Positions 53,232-61,798 of a stretch of DNA of 64,000 bases are shown piece by piece. The position numbers and the translations under genes were made by a program. Numbering within the stretch: the stretch's first letter is position 1; every line of letters begins with the position of its first letter. A model generated the notes under the pieces. The model saw only the letters and a list, made by a program, of their open reading frames with translations, ran no database searches and was not told where the DNA came from. Source of the stretch: Actinopolymorpha sp. NPDC004070 (GTDB lineage Bacteria > Actinomycetota > Actinomycetes > Propionibacteriales > Actinopolymorphaceae); contig NZ_JBEXMJ010000016.1 of the NCBI RefSeq assembly GCF_040610475.1, forward strand, positions 62,001 through 126,000. The letters are read 5' to 3'.

Positions 53232-54413
53232 CTACGGCGTCAACAGGACCTTGACGGCGCCGTCCTCCTTGTGCTGGAACATCTTGTACGCCTCCGGCGC
53301 CTCGCTGAGCGGGAGCCGGTGGGTGGCAAGGTCCTCCACGCCGAGCGGGTCGTCGTCCCCGGTCACCAGGGGCATCAGGTCGTCCACCCAGCTCTTGACG
53401 TTCGCCTGCCCCATCCGGATGTTGAGCTGCTTGTCGAACATCTGCATCATCGGCATCGGGTCGACCATGCCGCCGTACACGCCGCTCACCGAGATCGTCC
53501 CGCCTCGCCGGACCGCGTCGATCGCGGCGTGCAGCGCGGAGAGCCGGTCGACACCGCCGCGTTCGGTCATCATCGCGGCGATCGGCTTCGGGAGCATCCC
53601 CACGAGCTGGTGCGCGGCCTTGCCCAGGGGAGCGCCGTGCGCCTCCATGCCCACCGCGTCGATGACCGTGTCCGCGCCCCGGCCATCGGTGAGGTCCCGG
53701 AGCGCGTCGCCGACGTTGCCCTTGCTCAGTTCGACGGTCTCGATGCCGTACTTCTTCGCCAGCGCGAGACGCTCCGGCACGAGGTCGACGCCGATGACCT
53801 TGCGCGCGCCCCGGTGTGCGGCGATGCGGGCCGACATCTGCCCGATCGGCCCGAGCCCTAGTACCGCGACCGTCGCGCCCGGCTTCACGTCGCCGTACGC
53901 CACCGCCTGCCAGGCGGTCGGCAGCACGTCGGAGAGGTAGACGAAGCGCTCGTCGGAGGGGCCCTCCGGGACCTTGATCGGCCCGTAGTGCGCCTGGGGT
54001 ACGCGGAGGTACTCCGCCTGGCCGCCGGGCACCTGGCCGTACAGCTTGGTGTAGCCGAAGAACGCGGCACCCTTGTCATGGTCGCGTACCTGCGTCGTCT
54101 CGCACTGGCTCTGCAGATTCCGCTCGCACATGTAGCAGTGGCCACAGGAGATGTTGAACGGGATCACCACCCGGTCGCCCGGCCTGATGTGGGTGACCTG
54201 CTCGCCGACCTCCTCCACGATGCCGATCGGCTCGTGGCCGAGGATGTCGCCCTCGGTCATGAACGGCGTGAGCACTTCGTACAGATGTAGGTCGGAACCG
54301 CAGATGGCGGTCGTCGTCGTCCGGATGATCGCGTCGGTGGGTTCCTTGATGACCGGATCGGGAACCTCGTCGACGCGGACGTCTCGTTTACCGTGCCACA
54401 CCGCTGCCTTCAC
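53232..54413 (-). CDS. Zinc-dependent alcohol dehydrogenase family protein
   Basis: This 393-residue medium-chain dehydrogenase has the catalytic zinc ligands in ICGSDLHLYE and LGHEPIG. The structural zinc cysteines are in SCGHCYMCERNLQSQC and the NAD loop is VAVLGLGPIGQMSAR. It resembles the glutathione-independent formaldehyde dehydrogenase-like/threonine dehydrogenase-like branch (longer than classical ADH, with the MVDPMPMMQMFDKQLNIRMG segment). It probably oxidises a small alcohol or aldehyde with NAD. GTG 54413 follows GGAAAGGTGG and gives the usual N-terminus. Confidence 0.93.
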   Translation of the reverse strand: MKAAVWHGKRDVRVDEVPDPVIKEPTDAIIRTTTTAICGSDLHLYEVLTPFMTEGDILGHEPIGIVEEVGEQVTHIRPGDRVVIPFNISCGHCYMCERNLQSQCETTQVRDHDKGAAFFGYTKLYGQVPGGQAEYLRVPQAHYGPIKVPEGPSDERFVYLSDVLPTAWQAVAYGDVKPGATVAVLGLGPIGQMSARIAAHRGARKVIGVDLVPERLALAKKYGIETVELSKGNVGDALRDLTDGRGADTVIDAVGMEAHGAPLGKAAHQLVGMLPKPIAAMMTERGGVDRLSALHAAIDAVRRGGTISVSGVYGGMVDPMPMMQMFDKQLNIRMGQANVKSWVDDLMPLVTGDDDPLGVEDLATHRLPLSEAPEAYKMFQHKEDGAVKVLLTP

Positions 54414-55277
54414 GCGTCCACCTTTCCGGCTGGGCCGGCGCCCCATGGCGGGCCGCCGTCGGTCAGGTTCGGATGCCCGGAGCGAGCCGCCGCAAACGTT
54501 CGCGTCGTACCCTCCCCGTCGCGCTGTCCGACTCGGGCCACTCCAAACCGGCTGGGAGTACGACGGTCCCGGAGAGCCTCCGCCTGCCGACCGGTGCCCC
54601 GAACACACCACCAGGCAGTAGGCCGGCAGAGCCGCTGAGTTCCTCGATGTACTGTGCCGGTTTTCGGGCGTTCGACCCGTATGTCTCGTCTGTCGTGTTC
54701 GGCTGATCCCCCTGACCTTGCTGCCGTAAGCCACCAGTCGGTACCTGACTGTCAAGGAGGTCTTGACGGCGGCGTCGGGTTGCGGCTGCTCGGGCCAGTG
54801 GCGACGGGCCGAACCGCGCGACGTCGTACTCCGTTCGTTTCTCGCATCTGCCCTGGCCGGCAAGGCGTACCGCCTCCTTCGGCACGGCGCCGATTTTCGC
54901 CCACGCGACACAGTGCGGCGTATGCGTTATGGTCGCCAGATCCCGGAAGGGATCATGTGCACGACGACCTGACAACCTGCGCCCGAAACCTGGTAGTGGT
55001 GATGAGCGAGCAGACACAGGCCCGACGGCCCGTTGGGTCCGGAGCAGCCCGGAGTCGGCCGAGGTGTGACGTCACCCAGGTTGCGAGTAGCGCCACGCGA
55101 TGTTCCGCTGATGTTCGCGGCACGGCGGACGCGGCGTGACGCGTCGTCACCGCCCGTCTTGGTCGCGCGCCCGCGACATTCCTTCACCTCAGCTTCGTCC
55201 GCCGGTCACACGGGGCAGGCCGCAGACGCAACCACCCCTGACCAGTACGTAGCGAGACGAACACGTGGAGGGACCCA
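54414..55277. other. 864-nt region without a recognisable gene, upstream of gvpA
   Basis: Several frames are open here but none gives a protein-like sequence, so I see no gene. The notable element is a perfect 6-bp inverted repeat GTCAAG-GAGGT-CTTGAC at 54751-54767. GGAGGGA at 55266-55272 is the ribosome-binding site of gvpA. The region must contain the gvpA promoter, but no convincing -35/-10 pair was found, and its length suggests upstream regulation. Confidence 0.5.
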
Positions 55278-55712
55278 ATGGCAGCAGCGACGCAGGGCAT
55301 CAACCGGGCACCTCGGCCGAGCAGTCTCGCCGACGTGCTCGAAGTCATCCTCGACAAGGGCATCGTCATCGACGCCTATGTCCGGGTGGCGGTGGTGGGC
55401 ATCGAACTCCTCACCATCGACGCACGCATCGTGATCGCGAGTGTGGACACCTACCTCCGCTTCGCCGAGGCGGTCAACCGGCTCGACATGCAGCCCAACG
55501 GGCAGGTCGCGGGTGTTCCCGGGCTGATCCGCGAGGTCACCGAGGGTGGGGCCAAGCACGTGACGAAGGGCGCGCTGTCGGGCGTGAAGGACACCGCCAA
55601 GGAAGTGATCTCTTCCTTCACCGGTGACGACGACGAGAAGAAGTCGAGCACGCCACGCAAGCGTTCGTCCAGCTCGGGATCGCGTTCCCGTCGCAGCGAC
55701 GACAACGGCTGA
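55278..55712 (+). CDS. gvpA: Gas vesicle structural protein GvpA, first copy
   Basis: This 144-residue protein carries the GvpA core (residues ~12-75): [20 protein letters not shown], then [20 protein letters not shown] and [17 protein letters not shown]. GvpA assembles into the ribbed, gas-permeable protein shell. As in streptomycetes, the core is followed by a C-terminal extension (here ~65 residues, ending in a Ser/Arg-rich basic tail), unlike the ~70-residue GvpA of cyanobacteria. GGAGGGA precedes ATG 55278. It is followed 66 nt later by the gvpY-like gene. A second copy starts at 63869. Confidence 0.95.
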   Translation: MAAATQGINRAPRPSSLADVLEVILDKGIVIDAYVRVAVVGIELLTIDARIVIASVDTYLRFAEAVNRLDMQPNGQVAGVPGLIREVTEGGAKHVTKGALSGVKDTAKEVISSFTGDDDEKKSSTPRKRSSSSGSRSRRSDDNG

Positions 55713-55778
55713 CGGGTCGCACGCCGGGGGGTCGTGCCGCCGCGCCCAGTCACAGGACATTTCTCGGAAGGAGAAGCA

Positions 55779-58607
55779 GTGGACGACAGAGCCAAGATCG
55801 GCGCGGCGATCGCAGGAGGTTACCTCCTCGGTCGAACCAAGAAGGGCAAGGCCGCGGCCAGTTTCGCTCTGTGGCTCGCCGGGCGTCAGCTCGGGGTCGA
55901 GCCCCGCGAGCTCGTACGCGAAGGACTACTGAAGCTCGCCCAGACACAGCAGGTCGGCGAGATCGGCGCACAGCTGCGAGGACCGCTGCTGGCCGCGGGC
56001 CGCAAGGCCGCGCTGGCCACCCTCGAGTCCCGGCTGAACAGCCTGTCGGACAACCTGAACCAGCGCACGGCCGACATCACCAGTCGTGCGTCGAAGGTGT
56101 CCGACAAGGCGGCCGGCACCGCGACGGACGCCGCTTCGAACGTGACCGACCGCGCGTCAGGTGCCGCATCGGATGCGACGGACACGGCGAATGACGCTGC
56201 GGACACGGCGACCGAGGCGACCGGCAAGGCGGCCTCGGCGGGTTCGAAGGCGGGGAAGCGTGGCGCCGGCCTCGCGGGCAGGGCGTCGGGCCTGACCGGC
56301 CGGCTGCGGCCGGGTCGTGGGAGCAAGGCCGAAGAAGCGGACGTCGAGGCCGACGAGGACGAGTACGACGACGCGGAGGGGTCGGACGAGCCCGACGACG
56401 AGGACGAGTTCGACGACGAGTTCGACGACGAGTACGACGACGAGTCGGACGACGACGAAGATGACTTCGACGACGAGTACGACGAAGATGCCGTCGACAA
56501 TGCCGATGCCGATGCCGATGCCGACGACGACGAGTCCGATGACGATGAGTCGGACGACGACGAAGATGACTTCGACGATGAGTACGACGACGAGTCGGAC
56601 GATGAGGACGAGCCCGCTGACGAGTCGGACGACGGGGATGACGTCGACGACGAGTACGAAGATGAGCCTGACGACGGCGATGGCGAGTCGGGTGGAGCCG
56701 ACGTAGCCGACGAGGCCGCGAACGACCAGCTTGAGGATGAGTACGACGACGAGGCTGAGGAGGACGAGCCTGCCGACGACCAGCCTGAGGATGAGTACGA
56801 CGACGAGGCTGAGGAGGACGAGGCTGAGGGTGGCGAGGCTGAGGACGACGAGCCCGCCGACGACCAGCCTGAGGATGAGTACGACGACGAGGCTGAGGAC
56901 GAGTACGACGACCAGCCCGAGGACGAGTACGACGACGAGGCTGAGGACGAGTACGAAGACGAGCCCCAGGACCAGGCTGATGAGGCCGAGGATTCAGCTG
57001 ACGTCTCGGATCGGGAAACTTCCGACGACGAGTCCGAGGACGACGTGCCCGACGAGGACGGCGACGCTGGCGACGCCGAGGACGGCGACGGCGACTCGAA
57101 TCGCGACGACGTAGCTGACGAGGCCGACATCGACGAGCCGGACGAGCCGGAAACGGATGATGACTCCGACGACTCAGACCAGCCTGGTGGGGACGACCTG
57201 GATGGCGACGGCCCGGATGGCGAGTCCAGTGGGCCGGATCGTGAGGACGACGACGACGAGTCCGAGCTCGACGAGCCGGAGGAGGACGAGGGGTCCGAAG
57301 GCGAGCCTGCCGACAGGGTCGATGGTGACGCCGCCGACGAGGACGCCGAAGCTCGAGACGCCTCGGATGACGAGCCGGATGACGACTCGGATCGTGATGA
57401 CGCCGCCGATGAGCCGGCGGCAGGGAAGTCCGACGACCACTCGGACGACGGGTCCACTGACCAGACCGGAGACCGCGAAGGCGAGGAGGACGAGGACAAC
57501 TCCGACTCCGAGGACTCCGACCGGGACTCAAGGTCTGACGAAGTGACCGACTCCGCCCTCGGAGCCGGTGCCGAGGAGGTCGGTAAGACTTCGGATCTCC
57601 CGGCGAAGAAGGCTTCTGGCCGTAGGTCGCGGAAGTCCGCCACTGGTGGCGGTGCGAAGAAGGCCGCGTCTTCCGACGGTGCCGCGAAGAAGACGACCTC
57701 CGCCCGAGGTGGGGCCAGGAAGGCCGCATCGTCGGGCGGGGCGAAGAAGGCTGCCTCTACGGGTGAGGGTGCGAAGAAGACGACCTCCGCTCGGGGCGGT
57801 GCCAAGAAGGCCGCGTCGGCTGACGACGGTGCGGCGAAGAAGACGACCTCTGCACGGGGTGGGGCCAAGAAGGCCGCCTCTTCGGGTGAGGGCGCGAAGA
57901 AGACGACCTCCGCTCGGCGCGGCGCCAAGAAGGCGGCATCTGCCGACAGCGGTGCCGCCAAGAAGACGACCTCCGCACGGGGTGGCGCGAAGAAGGCGGC
58001 GTCGGCTGAGGGCGGTGCGGCGAAGAAGACGACCTCCGCCCGAGGTGGGGCCAAGAAGGCCGCAGCTTCCGACGGTGCGGCGAAGAAGACGACCTCTGCA
58101 CGGGGCGGCGCGAAGAAGGCCGCGTCCGTTGACGGTGGTGTGAAGAAGGCGGCGTCGGCTGAGGGCGGTGCGGCGAAGAAGACGACCTCCGCCCGAGGTG
58201 GGGCCAAGAAGGCCGCAGCTTCCGACGGTGCGGCGAAGAAGACGACCTCCGCACGGGGCGGCGCGAAGAAGGCCGCGTCCGTTGACGGTGGTGCGAAGAG
58301 GGCCGCATCGTCTCGTGGTGGGGCTAAGAAGGCCGCAGCTTCCGACGGTGCGGCGAAGAAGACGACCTCTGCACGGGGTGGGGCCAAGAAGGCCGCGTCC
58401 TCTGGTGGCGGTGCGAAGAAGGCTGCTTCGCCGGGTGGGGCGAAGAAGGCCGCATCGCGCTCGGCCGCGAAGAAGTCGACATCGGCCGGCGGGGCGAAGA
58501 AGGCCGCATCCTCCCGCGCCGGTGCCAAGAAGACCGCATCGACCGGTGGCGCGAAGAAGGCTGCCTCGTCCCTCCGCGGGGCGAAGAAGGCAGCGTCCGC
58601 GTCCTAG
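55779..58607 (+). CDS. gvpY: GvpY-like gas vesicle protein with giant acidic and Lys/Ala-rich tails
   Basis: This 942-residue protein starts with ~110 residues like streptomycete GvpY: IGAAIAGGYLLGRTKKGKAA, then LWLAGRQLGVEP and IGAQLRGPLLAAGRKAA. A Thr/Ala/Ser/Asp helical stretch follows (~110-165). Residues ~185-590 are almost only Asp, Glu, Ser, Ala, Gly and Pro, a strongly acidic tract. Residues ~608-942 are histone-H1-like, with ten copies of TTSAR followed by GGAKKAAS-type units. The protein is thus a very large polyampholyte. AAGGAG precedes GTG 55779. The function is unknown; the N-terminus ties it to gas vesicles, and disorder of the tails is inferred from composition. Confidence 0.8.
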   Translation: MDDRAKIGAAIAGGYLLGRTKKGKAAASFALWLAGRQLGVEPRELVREGLLKLAQTQQVGEIGAQLRGPLLAAGRKAALATLESRLNSLSDNLNQRTADITSRASKVSDKAAGTATDAASNVTDRASGAASDATDTANDAADTATEATGKAASAGSKAGKRGAGLAGRASGLTGRLRPGRGSKAEEADVEADEDEYDDAEGSDEPDDEDEFDDEFDDEYDDESDDDEDDFDDEYDEDAVDNADADADADDDESDDDESDDDEDDFDDEYDDESDDEDEPADESDDGDDVDDEYEDEPDDGDGESGGADVADEAANDQLEDEYDDEAEEDEPADDQPEDEYDDEAEEDEAEGGEAEDDEPADDQPEDEYDDEAEDEYDDQPEDEYDDEAEDEYEDEPQDQADEAEDSADVSDRETSDDESEDDVPDEDGDAGDAEDGDGDSNRDDVADEADIDEPDEPETDDDSDDSDQPGGDDLDGDGPDGESSGPDREDDDDESELDEPEEDEGSEGEPADRVDGDAADEDAEARDASDDEPDDDSDRDDAADEPAAGKSDDHSDDGSTDQTGDREGEEDEDNSDSEDSDRDSRSDEVTDSALGAGAEEVGKTSDLPAKKASGRRSRKSATGGGAKKAASSDGAAKKTTSARGGARKAASSGGAKKAASTGEGAKKTTSARGGAKKAASADDGAAKKTTSARGGAKKAASSGEGAKKTTSARRGAKKAASADSGAAKKTTSARGGAKKAASAEGGAAKKTTSARGGAKKAAASDGAAKKTTSARGGAKKAASVDGGVKKAASAEGGAAKKTTSARGGAKKAAASDGAAKKTTSARGGAKKAASVDGGAKRAASSRGGAKKAAASDGAAKKTTSARGGAKKAASSGGGAKKAASPGGAKKAASRSAAKKSTSAGGAKKAASSRAGAKKTASTGGAKKAASSLRGAKKAASAS
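57992..58293 (+). repeat. 153-bp tandem duplication within the Lys/Ala tail of gvpY
   Basis: Bases 57992-58140 recur at 58145-58293, offset 153 bp, with a single difference seen (near 58107 versus 58260). The surrounding tail (about 57,650-58,600) is built of shorter ~60-bp units. The near-identity marks a recent expansion. Confidence 0.8.
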
Positions 58608-58668
58608 AGCCGTACTCCAGCTCTGGACGTAGGTCCACGCGTATCGGTCGGTAAGGAGAGGAGAGCAG

Positions 58669-60297
58669 ATGGCAGGCAATGGAAAGTCGGTGTTGACCGA
58701 TGTCGGGTCGTCACTGCTGAAGGGCCCTGTGGGGGATCGCCTCAAGCAGGAGGCACGTGACTTCGCCGTAGCCAGGGGATCGGACTTCGTCCAGTCCATC
58801 GGTGGCCGGCTCGAGGGGGTCACCCAGCGGCTGGAGGACCACGCCGAGAACCCCAACGCCCGCAAGAACAAGAACGGCGAGGACGGCGGCGACGGCGACG
58901 GCCAGGAAGACGGCGACGGCTCCCAGCCCGGCCGCCTCGCCTCCCTGGGGTCCGGCCTGAAGGACAAGGCCAAGTCGCTTGTGGGCAAGGGCGACGATGA
59001 CGACGACGGCGAAGACGGCGACGGCGACGGGGAGGACGGCGGCGGCGAGAAGAAGGGCCGCGGCAAGGGGCGGTCCGGTCCGAAGATGACCAACATCATC
59101 GAGGACATCAACGTCGGTGTGCCGGTGTCGGTGGCCTACGACCAGTGGACGCAGTTCCAGGAGTTCGGCTCGTTCATGAAGGGCGTTCGGGGAGTCGACG
59201 CCAAGGACGAGGTGGAGAGCAACTGGCGCGGCAAGGTCTGGTGGTCCACCCGCAGCTGGAGCGCCCGGGTCACCGAGCAGATTCCGGACCGCAAGATCTC
59301 CTGGACGACCGACGGGGCCAAGGGCACGACGAAGGGCACGGTCACCTTCCACCCCCTGGCCGACGACCTCACCAAGATCCTCGTGGTCGTCGAGTACTAC
59401 CCCAAGGGGTTCATGGAGAAGACGGCGAACATCTGGCGGGCGTTCGGCCGCCGGGTCCGCCTCGACCTCAAGCACTTCCGCCGGTTCGTCACCACCCAGG
59501 GCGAGGCCTCCGGGTCGTGGCGCGGTGAGATCCGTGACGGCGAGGTCGTTCGCGAGCCCGACGAGAACGACGACTACCGTCGCGAGGACGACTTCCGTCC
59601 GCCGAACAGGCTCTCCGACGACGATGACGACTTCGACGACGAAGACGACGACTTCGATGACGAGGACGACGACTTCGACGACGAGGCCGATGACGAGGAC
59701 GGCGACCTTGACGAGGAGGGCGACGAGTCCGACGAGGACGACGAGCCTTCGGACGAGGCGGAGGACGCCGACCTGGGCGACGACGAAGGTGAGCCCGAGG
59801 ACACGGCGGACACCGATGAGCCGAGCGACGAGTCCGACGAGGACGACGAGCAGGCCGACGAGTCCGGCGACAGCTCGGAGGAGCCGAACGACGAGTCCGA
59901 GGACAGCTCGGACCAGCTGAGCGACGAGTCCGACGAGGACGACGAGCAGGCCGACGAGTCCGGTGACGCCTCGGAGGAGCCGGCCGAGAGGCCACGCAGG
60001 CGTCGCCCGAGCTCGCGCGAAGGGGCGCGGAAGCGCCCGCGGAGGCGTTCCGACAGCGAGTCCGGCGACAGCTCGGAGGAGCCGAACGCCGAGTCCGACG
60101 AGGACGACGAGCAGGCCGACGAGTCCGGGCACAGCTCGGAGGAGCCGGCCGAGAGGCCCGCACGCAGGCGTCGGCCGAGCTCCCGTGAGGGCTCTCGCCA
60201 GCGCTCGGAGCGGAGCTCGGACGGCGAGCGCAACGGCCGTTCGAGTGAAGGCCGTCGCTCCCCGCGTCGTGCCCGGAAGTCGACCACCTCTGCGTGA
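58669..60297 (+). CDS. gvpZ: GvpZ-like SRPBCC protein with acidic tail
   Basis: This 542-residue protein has a helical N-terminus (~1-60), an Asp/Gly-rich linker, then an SRPBCC/polyketide-cyclase-like domain (~143-285). That domain includes NIIEDINVGVPVSVAYDQWT, FGSFMKGVRGV and KISWTTDGAKGTTKGTVTFH. It is followed by a ~225-residue tail of Asp/Glu/Ser with three islands of PRRRRPSSREG-like basic sequence. SRPBCC proteins of this type are found in streptomycete gas vesicle clusters next to gvpY, which is the basis for the name. The domain may bind a hydrophobic ligand. GGAGAGGAG precedes ATG 58669. A strong terminator follows. Confidence 0.82.
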   Translation: MAGNGKSVLTDVGSSLLKGPVGDRLKQEARDFAVARGSDFVQSIGGRLEGVTQRLEDHAENPNARKNKNGEDGGDGDGQEDGDGSQPGRLASLGSGLKDKAKSLVGKGDDDDDGEDGDGDGEDGGGEKKGRGKGRSGPKMTNIIEDINVGVPVSVAYDQWTQFQEFGSFMKGVRGVDAKDEVESNWRGKVWWSTRSWSARVTEQIPDRKISWTTDGAKGTTKGTVTFHPLADDLTKILVVVEYYPKGFMEKTANIWRAFGRRVRLDLKHFRRFVTTQGEASGSWRGEIRDGEVVREPDENDDYRREDDFRPPNRLSDDDDDFDDEDDDFDDEDDDFDDEADDEDGDLDEEGDESDEDDEPSDEAEDADLGDDEGEPEDTADTDEPSDESDEDDEQADESGDSSEEPNDESEDSSDQLSDESDEDDEQADESGDASEEPAERPRRRRPSSREGARKRPRRRSDSESGDSSEEPNAESDEDDEQADESGHSSEEPAERPARRRRPSSREGSRQRSERSSDGERNGRSSEGRRSPRRARKSTTSA

Positions 60298-60331
60298 GCA
60301 CCCTGCGGTGAGCCACACCGCGTTCCGGTGA

Positions 60332-60374
60332 ACGAAGTCGTGCCCCTCGCGATCAGCGGGGGGCACGACTTCGT
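60332..60374 (+). terminator. Strong 19-bp stem-loop after gvpZ
   Basis: Bases 60332-60350 pair with 60356-60374 over 19 bp with only one T-G wobble and a 5-nt loop GATCA. It lies 35 nt after the gvpZ stop and should end the gvpA-gvpY-gvpZ transcript. No T-run follows. Confidence 0.85.
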
Positions 60375-60394
60375 CCGCGACCGGTCAGCGAGGG

Positions 60395-60637
60395 TCAGGT
60401 TCTTCGTGCGTGGACGGGATGTCGGGCGGTGTCCAGTCCGCCCAGGCGGCGACCGTCCCGGGCCCAGACGCGTTGCGGCGCGAGCCGGACGAACGCTTCG
60501 GTGAGCGCGTGCGGGATCCGGCCGTGCCGCTGGGCCCCCACCAGCGCGGCCCGGTGGATGGCGAGAACCTCGGCGTCGCCCGGCCGGACGCGGCGTGACC
60601 ACCGACCGGACGGCGTGCGTACGTTGCCCCGGGACAC
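60395..60637 (-). CDS. Possible small hypothetical protein
   Basis: This frame encodes 80 residues starting from GTG 60637. The middle part (DAEVLAIHRAALVGAQRHGR then IPHALTEAFVRLAPQRVWAR) looks like real helical protein. The last ~20 residues do not, whereas the adjacent frame continues plausibly as AAWADWTPPDIPSTHEEPDP to a TGA at 60385. The gene may therefore be shifted, or this may be chance. No family is recognised and there is no clear ribosome-binding site. Confidence 0.3.
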   Translation of the reverse strand: MSRGNVRTPSGRWSRRVRPGDAEVLAIHRAALVGAQRHGRIPHALTEAFVRLAPQRVWARDGRRLGGLDTARHPVHARRT

Positions 60638-60787
60638 GACCGGGGAGTCCCTGCCCCCGCACGTCGCCTCCGACGCACAGCCTCAGGCGCATGGTTCGGG
60701 GTCGTCGCACGCTGTCGTCAGATCGTTGACGAGCAGTGACGGCCAACCTGCGCACCAGCACGTCCGAGATCGGCGGCGGGCGAATGG

Positions 60788-61057
60788 CTAACGGGGCTTG
60801 CGATCCCGCGATCCGCGCAACAGGTCGGCGTGCTCACTTCGGGTGGCGGCCGACCAGGACGCCGGGACGGACACGGCGCCGAGGTGACTGAGCAACCGCG
60901 CCACCCGGTCCCGCACCATGCCGCCGGCCGCTGCCGAGCGGGAGTAGACGGCGGCAGGTACGGAACCGGTCACGGCCAGAACGGTGACCGCGCGGGCGGC
61001 GGTGTCGCGGACACCGCGAGCCACCTGCTGGACGTACGGAACGGCGTTGTTCGTCAT
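60788..61057 (-). CDS. Small hypothetical protein in the gas vesicle region
   Basis: This 89-residue protein is not recognised. It has an amphipathic first helix (AVPYVQQVARGVRDTAARAV), a short hydrophobic stretch (TVLAVTGSVPAAVY) and a basic C-terminus ending in RDRKPR. It starts at ATG 61057, 26 nt after the DUF3618 gene on the same strand, so the two form a small operon running against the gvp genes. Composition suggests membrane association, but this is weak. Confidence 0.6.
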   Translation of the reverse strand: MTNNAVPYVQQVARGVRDTAARAVTVLAVTGSVPAAVYSRSAAAGGMVRDRVARLLSHLGAVSVPASWSAATRSEHADLLRGSRDRKPR

Positions 61058-61083
61058 GGATCTCTCTCGTCCGCGGGGCGGCG

Positions 61084-61467
61084 TCAGTGCTTCCTGATCC
61101 GGCGCAGCAGAAGCAGCGAGACCAGCGCCACCGGGACCGCCACCGCGACGGTCCTGCCGTTGCGGGAGCGCGCGGTCGCGGCAACCTGGGTGCCGGCCCT
61201 GCGCAGTTGCTTCGGGCCGTCGGTGCGCGCCGTCGCGGACAGGCTCTTCGCCTTGTCCAGGGTCACCTTGGAAGCGCCGGTGGCACCGGAGCGCACGCGT
61301 CCGGTCAGTTTGGCGGACTTCTCCTGGGCCATCGCTCGTACGTTCATCTTGGTCCCAATCTCGTCGATGGTTCCACGTAGCCGCTCGCGGGCCTGGTCGA
61401 CCTGAGCCTGGATCTCGGCGGGATCCGCGGCCTCACCGTGGGTGTTCGCGTTCTGCTGGTCGCGCAT
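61084..61467 (-). CDS. DUF3618 protein
   Basis: This 127-residue protein matches DUF3618. A characteristic N-terminal helix (DPAEIQAQVDQARERLRGTI, DEIGTKMNVRA) is followed by a Ser/Thr/Lys-rich middle. A single C-terminal membrane helix (VAVAVPVALVSLLLL) precedes a basic RRIRKH end, which gives a tail-anchored protein. The family is common in actinobacteria and often neighbours small holin-like membrane proteins; function unknown. GGAGGAAGCAGG before ATG 61467 sets the start. It lies between the two halves of the gvp cluster. Confidence 0.82.
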   Translation of the reverse strand: MRDQQNANTHGEAADPAEIQAQVDQARERLRGTIDEIGTKMNVRAMAQEKSAKLTGRVRSGATGASKVTLDKAKSLSATARTDGPKQLRRAGTQVAATARSRNGRTVAVAVPVALVSLLLLRRIRKH

Positions 61468-61798
61468 CCTGCTTCCTCCCGCCCGGTTCGGTGATCTCTT
61501 GCTATCGACACCGGTCAATTGCGTCAAGTCGGCCATGACGGTTGCCAGATCTCCCTGGCGAACTCGCGAGCGGATATCTGCGACCGGGCCGCCGCCGAAC
61601 CCGGACATTCGGAATGTATGGGCGTGACCGGGTACGGACAGGTCTGGTGCACCTACGCACAGTCATTCGTTGCCTGGAAGGCCAAATCACCTCGCGCGAC
61701 ACAACGCAACCGATGCGGTAGCGTCGCGAAGGCGTCACCGGGGGGCGACCGAGTTCGAACACGAAATACCTGACCTGACCCATATCCGCTGGGGACTT
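61468..61798. promoter_or_regulatory. Divergent promoter region between DUF3618 and gvpO
   Basis: No gene is seen in these 331 nt. On the minus strand TTGACG (61527-61522) is 17 nt from TAGCAA (61504-61499), a candidate promoter for the DUF3618 gene. A 6-1-6 perfect palindrome ACATTC-G-GAATGT lies at 61605-61617. TAGCGT at 61719-61724 could be a -10 for gvpO, without a good -35. Confidence 0.45.

Noticed and set aside
54463..55139. Open frames of 160-185 residues on both strands upstream of gvpA
   Set aside because: Composition is irregular, there are no ribosome-binding sites or recognisable motifs, and the frames overlap each other on opposite strands.
55886..58528. 880-residue open frame on the minus strand opposite the GvpY-like gene
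   Set aside because: It is the complement of low-complexity codons (Ser runs opposite the acidic tract). The plus frame has a ribosome-binding site and a recognisable N-terminus.
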